Under the pieces are notes generated by a model. The model searched no databases and was not told the origin of the DNA. It was given only the letters and a program-made list of their open reading frames with translations. The position numbers and the translations under genes are program-made. Positions 36,300 to 47,185 of a DNA stretch of 64,000 nucleotides are shown in pieces (positions within the stretch are counted from its first letter, which is position 1; each line of letters opens with the position of its first letter). Where the stretch lies: NCBI GenBank assembly GCA_037043015.1, contig CM073328.1:545409-609408 (forward strand). The letters are read 5' to 3'. Source of the DNA: Bryum argenteum. Its lineage: Eukaryota; Streptophyta; Bryopsida; Bryales; Bryaceae.

Positions 36300-38458
36300 T
36301 ACTCACCAAATAGCTCAAGCGTTGCGGAAGGTGTTCTGGGAGAGCATTGTTGGAAACATATATTTCTGCCTGGGAGAGTAGAGTAGGATTTGACTGGGTT
36401 GTAGTAGCACGAAGACGAGGAATTTCTGGTGTCAAAAGAGCACTAGCTCAGTGTCTTTGTATATTTTTAACATGCTCTGAGGCGTTCTGTTGTATCGTAC
36501 CATCTAACCTTCCCTGTGCATACTATTGCCTCCACATGTGATCAATTTTCTGATTGAGCTTAGGAATGTTCCAAATCCCAAAGAGGTCTATCAGCAGGGA
36601 GAGTTGTGGTTTGAGGATATGCTTAGGAACAGCTAAGGCCATTTTTGTGTTTCTCCAACTTCTCTGCTGATCAGTTGGGTTGAAGTAGACTTTGTCTTCG
36701 TGATTTTCTTTCCCCTGGTACTGAATTGATGTTATAACACCTATTTGAGGTAATTTGGATCTGAGCACTACCGATTATTGTTGTTTTTGAAGAATTGAAG
36801 GAATCTTTGAGGTCTCGGACTAAAATATGTAATGTTTTAGACCGACTGTGTCGTTACACGAGGATAGAGTTTCCTCCTGTTCCTATTTTTGCCCTAATTT
36901 GAAGTTGCTTAACAGTAACGATAGTAAGGTTCTTAGAAATCCAAGTCTTCCTGCAGATTGTATTCGAGTTTTTCTCTCGCAGGAATTCGTGATGTTCTTT
37001 AGTTTGTATTAGTTTATTACGTATTCATTATCTATGGGGAGTGGACCTGTCATCGTGCTTTTAACCTAATAAATATTCCATATTGTATGCTGCTTTTTTG
37101 TGATTAATCGCATGGTATCTGACTTCTCTTACAAAATTAAAACCTTGAGTGATAACGAGTCCTCTTTAGGCCCTAAGGAGAAGGGCTCTACATTTTACCC
37201 TCAGAACTGCCCTATTTTACCCTCAGAACTGCCCTATTTTACCCTCAGAGACCCCTAGACCTAGTACCTAACATGTATGTATACACCAAATTTTGAAACA
37301 ACATCATTTTATACACCAAAACTTGAAACAATATCATTGTATACACCAAATTTTGAAACAATATCAATTTATACACCAAATTTTGAAACAATATCATTTT
37401 CCATATGTTAAAATTTTTTGGGTAAAAACGACACCAACTTTTGTGGGCCATAAAAACAATGTTAAAAATTAAGTATGACTTGAGACATTTTAAAACTTTT
37501 ATTCCTAAATGGGTTATGTTAGAGGAATATGTTTCTATGATCTTCACTTTCATAAAACTCATGATATTTGAACATATCCTTGACACTTCCACAAACATAC
37601 TCAAACACCAACACAATCCTTGCTTAACCAAGCTTCTCAAACTTTTATGTGCTTGTAGACCCACAAATCATTGCCATATTTTGTTGCCCTATAGGCCACT
37701 ATGCATTAGAGTTTTCAGGCATACTTGGTTTACAAATTTATCGACAATAAATTGGTCACAATGAACCCCTAAATGTCCCCTATGTCAAAAAATGAATTTT
37801 GGATGAAGAACACTTCAAATTCAAATTTCTAGGTGAGTTAGGAACATGTCCATGCAATTCTTACCCTCGTACTATAGCCTAAAAACCTTAAGAATTAATT
37901 GATTATTCACATGGAGGTATGGTGAAATCCAAATACAAAGGCCAATCTTTGACAATAAAATTGGCACCTGAAAAATAATTGGATTGTAAACCCGTATAGT
38001 AAGATAATGTCTTAAAATCTTAGTTACATGAACGAGAAAAAATAATATAAAATACAATAATAGTAATAATAAAAGTTTGAAAGATTTTTGATGTTTATGC
38101 AATCTAATTGATTTGGGGGTGATTTTTGAGAATAATTGAGCATGCACTATAGTTTGGATAGTTTTAGGCAAGTTTCAAATAATGTTATCAAACTTTGATT
38201 ATATATATATATATCTCTTAAATTATGTTGAGTTTTAACGCATGGAACGACTTTTGGAAAGGTATAGAATAACACTACAACATGCAAAAGGTTTCAACTT
38301 CACGTGAGCTAAATATAAAGGGTTAAAACTTACAATTTTAAATATATGTGCATAAATAATCAAATAAACCATAGTACTTCACCTAAAAAAAGTGGCACTG
38401 CAAAAAACTTGCCAAGGTATAAAAACATCACCTCATAAAATGCAACAACATGGCATGC
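36300..38458. other. TatC 3' flank and AT-rich gene-free DNA
   Basis: No supported gene after the TatC 3' UTR. The only regular structures I see are the two tandem arrays at 37192-37400 and a short (TA)n run near 38200. Confidence 0.5.
37192..37400. repeat. two adjacent short tandem arrays (23 bp and 30 bp)
   Basis: About three copies of a 23-bp unit containing CCCTCAGAACTGCCCTATTT are followed by exactly four 30-bp units starting ATACACCAAA at 37281, 37311, 37341 and 37371. The minus frame stays open through the array (repeated LFQNLVYT), but this is a by-product of the 30-bp period. Confidence 0.85.
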
Positions 38459-39034
38459 TTAACTATTTATCCTCTAAAAGTCATCGATGCGGCAAAAAAC
38501 TTTGTTTTTTCAAAAGATAAGGAGACAATTTACGGTGAAATGGTCAAGATGCTTGACTAAACGTCTCATATGGTAGAGGAACCTAAAGTCGACCACTTAA
38601 GCGATTTTTCAGACATAATCGAGGCAGAATATTACGAGGTTATTTTTCTTGCATAGGGAAATAGGGTTCTCAACATATGGTCATTTAAAAATATTTTTTT
38701 TGGCAATATTCAAATTACCTTGAATTTTAGTAGCAAAAAGTGTTTTGAAACTAGTACACAGCCAATAGGCTCACGAGAAGCTGCCAGTACGCACAGGAGA
38801 AGTTGTGAGTGAAGTGAGATGAAATCGTCAATTAGAGTTTCTGATAGTCGTTCATACATGTGACAAGTGCATGCCAGAACTACATACCCATCACTGATAA
38901 TCTCGGAACTAGAAGTCGACCACTTGGTCATCTTGAAGTCGACCAGTAGTTCTACTCAAAGTTGGCACACAGTGCAGCCACTTGCACTTCTCCTGGACCG
39001 GAAACCTGTGTTATTTGAACTCAATTGTCAACAA

Positions 39035-39142
39035 AACTCACTCTGCTAAAAAGCTCACCCAGAGCTCACTGAGTGCGGACGCAACAGAACTCACTCTGCT
39101 AAAAAGCTCACCCATAGCTCACTGAGTGCGGACGCCGGATTG
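39035..39142. repeat. 54-bp tandem duplication
   Basis: Two copies of a unit containing ACTCACTCTGCTAAAAAGCT and CACTGAGTGCGGACGC differ at only a few positions. Confidence 0.8.
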
Positions 39143-39192
39143 CGGAGCTCCTCGGTCGAGTTGGACACCATCATAACTTCGATCGACTTAAG

Positions 39193-39450
39193 AACCCAAG
39201 TTAGTACTTGGAGGTCCCAAGTTAGTACTTGGAGGTCCCAAGTTAGTACTTGGAGGTCCCAAGTTAGTACTTGGAGGTCCCAAGTTAGTACTTGGAGGTC
39301 CCAAGTTAGTACTTGGAGGTCCCAAGTTAGTACTTGGAGGTCCCAAGTTGTTACTTGGGGGTCCCAAGTTTTTACTTGGAGGTTCCAAGTTTTTACTTGG
39401 AGGTTCCAAGTGTTTACTAGGGGGTCCCAAGTGTTTACTTGGGGGTCCCA
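39193..39450. repeat. 12-unit, 21-bp palindromic minisatellite
   Basis: About twelve head-to-tail copies of CCCAAGTTAGTACTTGGAGG(T) are present. Each unit contains CCAAGT-TAGT-ACTTGG, so each can fold as a hairpin. The first seven units are essentially identical; later ones diverge (TAGTA to TTTTTA or TGTTTA). Both strands stay open in one frame because 21 is a multiple of three, but nothing suggests translation. Confidence 0.92.
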
Positions 39451-39854
39451 AAGCTAGGCGGCTGGTTGCTCTAAAAGAACCCAGAAGCTGCTAACTGAAG
39501 CCTCACATTTGTTAAGCATCGTGCCTACAAATCAAATCTGCATCCACCTTAACTGAACTCCCTAAACTCGGAATACCACTTGGATGGCTCTTTAAATTTG
39601 GCAAAGATTAGCACCCTTCTACAAATTGCATGGCCTCATTCACCAACCATGTCGACATATTTTTCTGACAAGCCACCACATGCCATGTCGTTAATTCTGT
39701 GACCCTAAACCCAATCACCAAAAATAAGCTGTACACTATCATTCTCAGATTAGATCGTGTATGTGGCTGGGGACAGGTCGTGCAGTTGGCGGCTACCTTC
39801 TAAGTCTACTGTATGGGTATGGGGACCCGGTCAACTTTAGGTTCCTCTACCATA

Positions 39855-40533
39855 CCAAGTTCATATAAAAATATAACAGATGGACCAAGTGATTGATATC
39901 TCTCCTCATATGCGACTTTGAGAGGTAATGTTTGATTGCATGAATGATCAATGAATTAATTTTGAAAAGGCTTCAAAAAGGGTGCAACATGATGAGGGGG
40001 TATACTAATTATTTATGTGCCTACCTCAAATTTAATGGATCATAAAGTCTTCAAGATTGTAGAGATTTTTTATTGATATAAGAATATAAAATTTCATTGG
40101 TTGTATTATGTTAAATCAGTAAATTTAAGACAAAATATAAGTATTCATGTGTTTACCTTAAATTTAATTGATCATAATTATATTTATAGAAGTAGATTAT
40201 TACATAGATTTTATTGGTTATGCTTGTTAAATTCATAAATTTAGGAAAAAATCTCAGGGGATCTTCTTACAACATTCACACACTTGATTCATGGATTCCT
40301 AAAATTAATTGTAGTTAAGACTATTATAAAGAAGAAGAAGAAGAACATCAGACCCATGAGGGTTGGCGTGAATAAAGTGTCCGTTCAACCTACCCTTGAT
40401 TATATGCCCATAGGACATAACAACAATGGTATAGGACTACCAACCCCTCTCAGGGTGGACGACTATTATAAACAATATATGACGAGAGATATAAATCACT
40501 TGATCCATCTGTTATATTTTTATATGAAATTGG
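39855..40533. mobile_element. MITE with about 60-bp TIRs and TA target site, nested
   Basis: The ends CCAAGTTCATATAAAAATAT (left) and its near complement (right) match for about 60 bp. Both flanks are TA, and the uninterrupted sequence in the left arm of the outer element has one TA at this point, so the insertion duplicated TA as Tc1/mariner-type elements do. A truncated SINE sits inside. Confidence 0.75.
40331..40460 (-). mobile_element. 5'-truncated SINE-like insertion with (GAA)n tail
   Basis: The sequence matches the 3' part of the SINEs at 6.7 and 56.8 kb (shared GTGAATAAAGTGTCCGTT-like and CTCAGGGTGGAC words). It breaks off on its 5' side just where GGGTGGAC occurs in the full-length copies. 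A perfect 12-bp duplication GACTATTATAAA flanks it at 40319-40330 and 40461-40472. The tail on the left is GAAGAAGAAG. This is the expected product of truncated target-primed reverse transcription. Confidence 0.8.
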
Positions 40534-40643
40534 TATAAGACGTTTAGTCGAGCATCTTGACCATTTCACCGTAAATTGTCTCCTTATCTTTTGAAAAGAC
40601 AAAGTTTTTTGCCGCATCGATGACTTTTAGAGGATAGATAGTT

Positions 40644-40881
40644 AACCCTTAAACGTCAGACCCAGCCCGGGGGGTTGGGTTTTTTTCTCAGAGAATCTTG
40701 CTCATAACTTACACTCCATTATACCAAATGGAATTTTTAGAATTCCAAACTGAGCACCTTAAAGAGATCTATACTTTCTTAGAATAGAGCTCAAGCAAAT
40801 TAAAAATAGAATAATGCTAAAAATGGACTTTAAAAGAGATTTTGGGTGTGGTATCACGAAAGCATATGACGTTTAAGGGTT
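40644..40881. mobile_element. short element with AACCCTTAAACGTCA inverted ends
   Basis: Both ends carry AACCCTTAAACGTCA in inverted orientation, the same terminal motif as the MITE at 5427-5863. It abuts the outer inverted-repeat element, and no matching target duplication remains. Confidence 0.6.
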
Positions 40882-41296
40882 AAAAAATGAAAAGATTTCT
40901 AAATATATCACACCTTAATTACCACTCCTTAATTCTTTTCCTATATCCTCTCAAATCAATCTACCTCTAAAATCAATCTAGAAAAAGGAAAAAAATGCCT
41001 TTTCGACGACCAAATTATTTTTTTTCGTAACACACATTTAACAAATTGTTAACTTTTGTTATGTACTGAATTTAGTCAATGAACACCCAAATAGTGTGAA
41101 TGGCTCTGAGGCGTGACATGAACCTCGTATACCGGGCCGCTCCAAGAATGGAGGGCGATATGGGGCACCAGAGAGGCGGCAAGGAAAAGGGAGGCGGACG
41201 ACAGCCTCCATGTGAACACCATGTGTACATTAGGGCAAAACTGCCACCAAACTGCGCGGGAAACAACGCACGAAACTAAGCGGAAACCTGACTCAC

Positions 41297-41372
41297 CGCC
41301 GTTGGATGAACGATCGGACGGCACAGGCGATTCGGGAGGCCCTTGAAGAGGCAGCGCAGAAGCCATCCTCAG
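41297..41372 (+). promoter_or_regulatory. conserved promoter block, EF-1alpha copy A
   Basis: CCGTTGGATG, GATCGGACGGC and CCCTTGAAGAGGCAGCGC occur here in this order and spacing, and also upstream of copy B on the other strand (about 55420-55487). The surrounding 5' sequence of the two copies is otherwise strongly diverged, so the block is probably a core promoter or transcript start. Confidence 0.6.
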
Positions 41373-41446
41373 CCTCTTCGACCAGAGTAACAGCTGCGAG
41401 ACATCTCGCCGCTGCCGCTTCCCTATCTCGCTCTTCTTCACCTAAG

Positions 41447-41798
41447 GTACGAGGAATCTCTCTCACGTTTTATCTTATTATGCTCGCAAGCCTTCTCGTC
41501 ATATTATCTTTCGTCCTAGCTTTTTTTCCGGAATTTGTGAGCATCTTGGTGCCCGCTTTCCTTCGATGACGGATGGTTTGGTAGCTTGGCTAGTTTGTAG
41601 GGTTTCCAAATGGCTCCGAAGTTCAGCGTCTTCATTGTGCTTTCGTTGTTATCGTTTTCGGATAGGGAATTAGGGTTTTGCCGAGCCGCCGGGGCGCGAA
41701 GGGTTTGCCTGTGGGTGTCTAGTTGGGGGCGGGGGGGGGGGTGTGTGTGGCGTAGCTGCTGGTGTTCGGGGCTGAGGTGTGGTGGTCGCTGTTTGCAG
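41447..41798 (+). other. EF-1alpha copy A leader intron
   Basis: Donor AAG|GTACGAGG at 41447 and acceptor TTTGCAG|GC ending at 41798 lie just before the start codon. A 5'-UTR intron directly upstream of the ATG is typical for plant EF-1alpha genes and usually boosts expression. A telo-box complement TTAGGGTTT lies at 41670-41678, and a G-run at about 41728-41741. Confidence 0.7.
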
Positions 41799-44228
41799 GC
41801 TATCCAAGATGGGTAAGGAGAAGGTTCATATCAACATCGTGGTTATCGGCCATGTCGACTCCGGAAAGTCGACGACCACGGGCCACCTTATCTACAAGTT
41901 GGGAGGAATCGACAAGCGTGTGATCGAGCGTTTCGAGAAGGAGGCGGCCGAGATGAACAAGCGTTCGTTCAAGTACGCGTGGGTGTTGGACAAGCTGAAG
42001 GCCGAGCGCGAGCGTGGTATCACGATCGATATCGCCCTGTGGAAGTTCGAGACCGTGAAGTACTACTGCACCGTGATCGACGCCCCCCGGACATCGTGAT
42101 TTCATCAAGAACATGATTACGGGAACGTCGCAGGCTGACTGCGCCGTGCTGATCATCGACTCGACGACCGGAGGTTTCGAGGCCGGTATCTCGAAGGACG
42201 GGCAGACCCGCGAGCACGCTTTGTTGGCGTTCACCCTGGGAGTGAAGCAGATGATCTGCTGCTGCAACAAGGTGAGGGGGCCGAATGCGTGTTTGGATTG
42301 ATTTGCCGTTTGCAGTCGTAGATGGGGAGTCTTGTCGGGTGGGAGGTTAGAAATGGGGTGGTGTGGTTCGGGTAGATGTGGGATGGTGTAGAGGGCGGAT
42401 GATTCGGATGTGTTGGATGGTCGAGGGATGTGTGCTGAATACGTGGGGATGATTGTGCAGATGGACGCGACCACCCCGAAGTACAGCAAGGCCCGTTTCG
42501 AGGAGATCAGCAAGGAGGTGTCCGCGTACCTGAAGAAGGTGGGATACAACCCCGACAAGATCCCGTTCGTGCCCATTTCCGGGTTCGAGGGTGACAACAT
42601 GATCGAGAGGTCGAGCAACCTGGACTGGTACAAGGGCCCCACCCTGCTGGAGGCTTTGGACAACGTGTCGGAGCCCAAGAGGCCGTCCGACAAGCCCCTG
42701 CGTCTGCCCCTTCAGGATGTCTACAAGATTGGAGGCATTGGAACTGTGCCGGTGGGACGTGTGGAGACGGGAGTCATCAAGCCCGGTATGTTGGTGTGCT
42801 TCGCACCGACGGGACTGACGACTGAGGTGAAGTCCGTGGAGATGCACCACGAGTCGATGCCCGAGGCGCACCCAGGAGACAACGTGGGATTCAACGTGAA
42901 GAACGTGGCGGTGAAGGACCTGAAGAGAGGATACGTGGCTTCGGACTCGAAGAACGACCCCGCCAAGGAGGCTGCCAACTTCACGGCGCAGGTCATCATC
43001 ATGAACCACCCCGGACAGATCGGCAACGGTTACGCGCCGGTGCTGGACTGCCACACTTCCCACATCGCTGTGAAGTTCGCCGAGATCTTGACGAAGGTGG
43101 ACAGGCGATCGGGCAAGGAGCTCGAGAAGGAGCCCAAGTTCTTGAAGAACGGAGACGCCGGGTTCGTGAAGATGATTCCGACCAAGCCCATGACGGTGGA
43201 GACGTTCGCCGAGTACCCCCCTCTGGGTCGTTTCGCCGTGCGTGACATGAGGCAGACGGTGGCTGTGGGAGTTATCAAGGCTGTGGAGAAGAAGGAGCCG
43301 ACCGGTGCCAAGGTGACCAAGGCCGCGGCCAAGAAGAAGTGAATAGTGCAGTTGGGGTTGGCACAGCAGTGCTGTGCGTGTCTGGCGGTTGTGAGGGCGG
43401 CTCTAGATTTTTCTCGGTCTGTGCGTGCTCGGTGTACCTGCAGCAAGCACGGCAGAGGCAGACTTGGGTCCTCGACAGGAGATGGCAGTGTTCGTGGCAG
43501 CTCTGATTGTCTCTATTTTTGAGTTCTCTCCTTTAACGTAATGAAGCCCGTTGCGGCAATTTTTATGAAACTGAGTCTCGTGCCGCGGAGTCGTTGCATC
43601 GCATATGATTGAATGATTGTTGTATGCCTGCGGCTTGTTGGTTCGGTGTCTGTCGTCGTGGGCAGGAATGTGTAGTCTGCGTATTATTTGTCTCGTTTAT
43701 TGTACGGCAACGGGTGCGGTCCCGGATAAGTGCTGATCCGGGATTCTGCTTGCCGCTACCAGTCCGGAGTCGTACTAGCAGTAGGAACGCCCACTTGATG
43801 GCAGGAATTGGAGCGATTGCAATTGAGTGGCAGTTGAAGGTGTGGAGGCCGTGACAGAGGGTGTGTGCAACCCTTCTCGGTGACATGTATGGTACCATTG
43901 TTGCGGGAGAGAGTTTCGTTACCGTGGGTGTTATCTTCCGGTGAGGTGGGTGGTTGGTTGGAGATGTTTCTCAGCTATTGTTGGTGATTGCCACGGCGGA
44001 TACGGGGTAGCGCCATGGATGTATGAGCAGCCAGGCAAGAGTCAGCGCCACGCGGCGTCCATGGAGTAAATGCTTGGTATCGATGGTATTCGGGCCGTGT
44101 GCCATCCGGTTACTTTTCGACACTTCTGGCGGCCAGGCGATAGCAGTCTAGGTTTGTCATGAGTAAATTCTACCTCGTTATACAGCAGCGGCTTTTTGTG
44201 CGATGGCTATGATGTAGTTGGAAGAGTT
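41799..44228 (+). repeat. left arm of 2.42-kb inverted duplication
   Basis: From the EF-1alpha start codon to 44228 the sequence is nearly identical to the complement of 52490-54910, including the intron and about 880 bp of 3' flank. The lengths differ by exactly one base, as predicted by three homopolymer indels: C6/C5 at 42083, G4/G5 in the intron near 42357, T5/T6 near 43410. I noted only two substitutions, near 43858 and 44215. Similarity continues upstream into the leader intron but with many more changes. Confidence 0.9.
41809..43342 (+). CDS. EF1A: elongation factor EF-1alpha copy A, with apparent frameshift
   Basis: Coding exons 41809-42271 and 42461-43342 correspond exactly to the 447-aa copy B, but exon 1 has six C at 42083-42088 where copy B has five. 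The extra base changes the GTPase G3 motif DAPGH (residues 91-95) to DAPR and leads to a stop at 42097-42099 after 96 residues. Otherwise all motifs are present: P-loop GHVDSGKS (14-21), NK|MD (153-156, split by the intron), and a Lys-rich C-terminus. EF-1alpha delivers aminoacyl-tRNA to the ribosome. The change lies in a homopolymer, so a sequencing error is a real alternative to a pseudogene. Exon 2 looks identical in protein to copy B, which argues against long relaxed selection. Confidence 0.9.
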
Positions 44229-46018
44229 CTAAATCAATGTATTCAGACGAAACTGAACTCGTAATTTCAGCTGTTCATTCCGAGACCTGGAGCACAAATA
44301 GATCGGCATCGGTAGCCGATAGTTGAAACGCTCCAGTTGAAATAAGGATTTCAACTTTGATTTTGACGCCGGCTCTAGTTCAAGTTAAGTTCCCAGTTGT
44401 GGAAATGCCAACCCAATCAAAGGTGTTTTGAAGATAAGCTGTAAATTTGACTGCAAGGGGTGTAGAATTGGACTATTTTTCCTTCGTTAAGTAATTCTGA
44501 CAATATTAGAGGAAGCCTTGCAGTTGCCCATTGCCTCTAGTTTCTTGTAGAGTGCAACTAAGTTGCCCCCTAATTTTAACATGTAGTATTATTGAGATGT
44601 TGCTGCATAGGTGACGTTCACTATGCAGCAACATTAATTAATTAGTTTGAAGCCTTTTTTGCCACGTGGACCCCCCCTGCGACCCCGTGCGTGAGATTAC
44701 ATAATATTTTCATTTTATTCCACTAATGAGCCCCCAACCCTAGCCCTCTTGTACTATCTAATGGAAGGGAGGAATTACAAACAATATGGTATAAATCTCC
44801 TCCCCCAAGACCCTGCCTCCACGACCCCAAGACCCCCGCCCCAAGACCCCCACCCCCAAGACCCTTGAGCTGGACCCTCTTATCCGCATTGTCCGGCGTG
44901 AAATGCGGTCCGCATTTCAAGAGCATAAGTGAGATTTTGGGAGATTGTACAAAAATAGACTGATATTTTATATGCCTTGTTGACGTAAAGTAGTGAAGGA
45001 GAAGAGTAGAGCTTAATTTGTACTTGCTTATGAAAGTTGATGGAGACCTTCATATGCACTCTTAATTTGTAGTGAAACAATGGGGGTCATATTTAAAATA
45101 AAAATGATAAATTTACAAAGTTTACATAAATTAGTTATTGAAATGAATAAAGATTGACGATAAGATTAAGAGATGGTTGGGCTTCAAGGAAGTGCGCAAA
45201 GCTTCGATGATGAATGTTGATTTTAAGGTATGCTTGATTTGAGTAAGTTCAAGGATCATGATAAGAAATAATCACAACAAGTTGAATTGTTTGCAAAGTA
45301 AAGTAGGCTATTCCATACCCTAAACACTACTTTTGATGCAATTTGACGTTCTTTAAAATTATGCGCTCCACCTTGCTCCCTCCAACCTTGCACTCACATT
45401 AACATTGTTTAACAACTATGGGTGGCCATGGCGTGTAACTCATCTTCACAACGGACTATAAACCCTAAACCTCTAGTCTTAGAAATAGTAAGTAAATTTG
45501 CATCTTCTAACATCGTACTCGCAAACAAGTGACAAATATAATAATATAGTGTGATATCACTATAAGCAATATTTAAATAAACACTCTTTCATTATTAGGG
45601 ACAAGGTACTAGAGACGTCTTATTTATGCCATTTTCTACTAGTAGGATGGCCTTTGGTTTCAACATGAATACATGCAGAATAGATTTTTATTGATATTTT
45701 ACATGCCTCGTTGATATAGATTAGTGCATGAAAAAAGTTACTTCAATTCGTACTTGCTTGCAAAAACTAATGAAGAACTTCAAATAATTACACTCTTGAC
45801 TTGTAGTGAGGCAATGAGAGTAAACAATGAGAATGAGACATTCAAAATTCTATAAATTTACAAAAAGTACATATGTAAAAAAACAAAATAAAAAATTACA
45901 CCCAATGTAAGGCTTTCAAATTGAGGATTCACATATGATAGAGTTGAGCCATATTTTAATCATAAAGGATTCACGATCTATGTACAGTCCATTAGAAACT
46001 GTCAATAATGGTGCCAAG

Positions 46019-46440
46019 TTGCTTGTCTCAGTGGCGGTGATGGGAGGGTGCGAGTGCGAGGTTGATGGTCTCAGTGGCAGCGCAAGGTGAGGGTGACATG
46101 TTGATGGTCTTAGTGGCAGTGCAAGGTGAGGGTGCGAGGTTGATGGTCTCAGTAGCAACGCAAGGTAAGGGTGCCAGGTTGCTGGTCTCAGTGGGGGTGA
46201 TCGAAGGGTGAGGGTGCGAGGTTGATGATCTCAGTGGCAGCGCAAGGTGAGGGTGTCAAGTTGATGGTTGTTGGTCTCAGTGGCAGTGATCAGAGGGTGA
46301 GGGTGCCAGGTTAATGGTCTCACTCGCAGCACAAGGTGAGGGTGCTAGGTTGATGGTTTCACTGGCAGTTATCGCAGGGTGAGGGTGCCAGGTGCCAGGT
46401 TGTTGGTCTGAGTGGCTGTTATCGGAGGGTGAGGGTGACG
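46019..46440. repeat. degenerate G-rich minisatellite
   Basis: Roughly ten imperfect units of about 35-50 bp combine GGTGAGGGTG, (C/G)AGGTTGATGGTCTCA and GTGGCAGCGCA words. Unit length and order vary. Minus-strand frames read as repeated SHPHLALPLRPST and are repeat artefacts. Confidence 0.8.
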
Positions 46441-46574
46441 TCTTACGAGAAAGTGACATAATTATGTGCTTTTGTAGAAATAGGGGGAGAATGAAGCCCA
46501 TATGCAATCAAAGATTTTTGTTATGAAGCTTGACTTACTTATATATGATACAAGCATATACTTTTTCTTTCTTT

Positions 46575-47185
46575 AACCCCTAAATGGTTTGACTCATTTT
46601 TAGTAAAATGAACACATCCTCAAAAGCATTGTCATAGGTGGAGGTAAAAGTGTGTTATCCAAATCTCAACCGTACAATCTTGTCGTAGACATATTGAACA
46701 TCATGTGGGTCAAATTTTGAGTCATGAGGCTTCATAGATTGCGAGATCATAATGTATTAATACTCAAAAATGATCACATAATTTCATCATTTTCACTTTA
46801 AAGTGAAAATGCTACCATTAGACTTATTGCAATGAAAAAGTCACCAATTAGAATGTTGTTCACCTTCATCTCAGTAGCATCCTTGAACAAAAAAAAACCA
46901 TGAGAAAAATTTCTTTGTGCAAATTATGGCCCTGCAATGGTGAAAACTGCCCTAAATTTTACAAAGGAAAAAATGTCTAAAACTAGGCTGCTGTCACTGA
47001 AATGCATGCCATTAATTCATACTTCATTTTATGGGTCTGAGATTTTTATTACATAAACTAGACTTGATTTGGGACCCAACCCAAGTGATTTCGTCCAAAA
47101 CGGAGTCCGGATGAAGAAGTTATGGCTCTCCAAAGTTGGTGTCATCCAAAATGTCGTTTTTCGACATTCGGCCCGCTTAAGGGTT
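46575..47185. mobile_element. decayed element with AACCC/GGGTT ends
   Basis: The left end AACCCCTAAATG and the right end CTTAAGGGTT match the terminal motif of the Mutator-like MITE at 5.4 kb, but the inner TIR and target duplication are not preserved. The interior (46736-46980) matches 12541-12800, so both are copies of the same family. Confidence 0.5.

Larger units (their letters stand above)
38459..40645. mobile_element. large inverted-repeat element, disrupted by a nested insertion
   Basis: The left arm 38459-38594 (start TTAACTATTTATCCTCTAAA) is repeated inverted and almost unchanged in two blocks, 40534-40645 and 39829-39854. The gap between these blocks, 39855-40533, is itself a terminal-inverted-repeat element. 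Removing that insertion restores a continuous right arm. The interior holds a 54-bp tandem duplication near 39035-39140 and the 21-bp palindromic minisatellite. No transposase is recognised. Confidence 0.75.

Noticed and set aside
37245-37664. 139-codon minus frame with LFQNLVYT repeats
   Set aside because: Its repetitive part is a by-product of the 30-bp tandem array; the rest has no recognisable domain.
39193-39450. CRISPR-like array of short palindromic repeats
   Set aside because: There are no spacers between units, no cas genes, and the genome is eukaryotic.
39140-39457. Open frames on both strands across the 21-bp array (QVSTWRS and GPPSTNL repeats)
   Set aside because: The repeat period is a multiple of three and lacks stops, so frames stay open trivially; no non-repetitive coding sequence is attached.
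42347-43063. Long antisense frames over both EF-1alpha copies (also 41800-42693 and 53656-54489)
   Set aside because: They are shadows of GC-biased EF-1alpha codons on the opposite strand.
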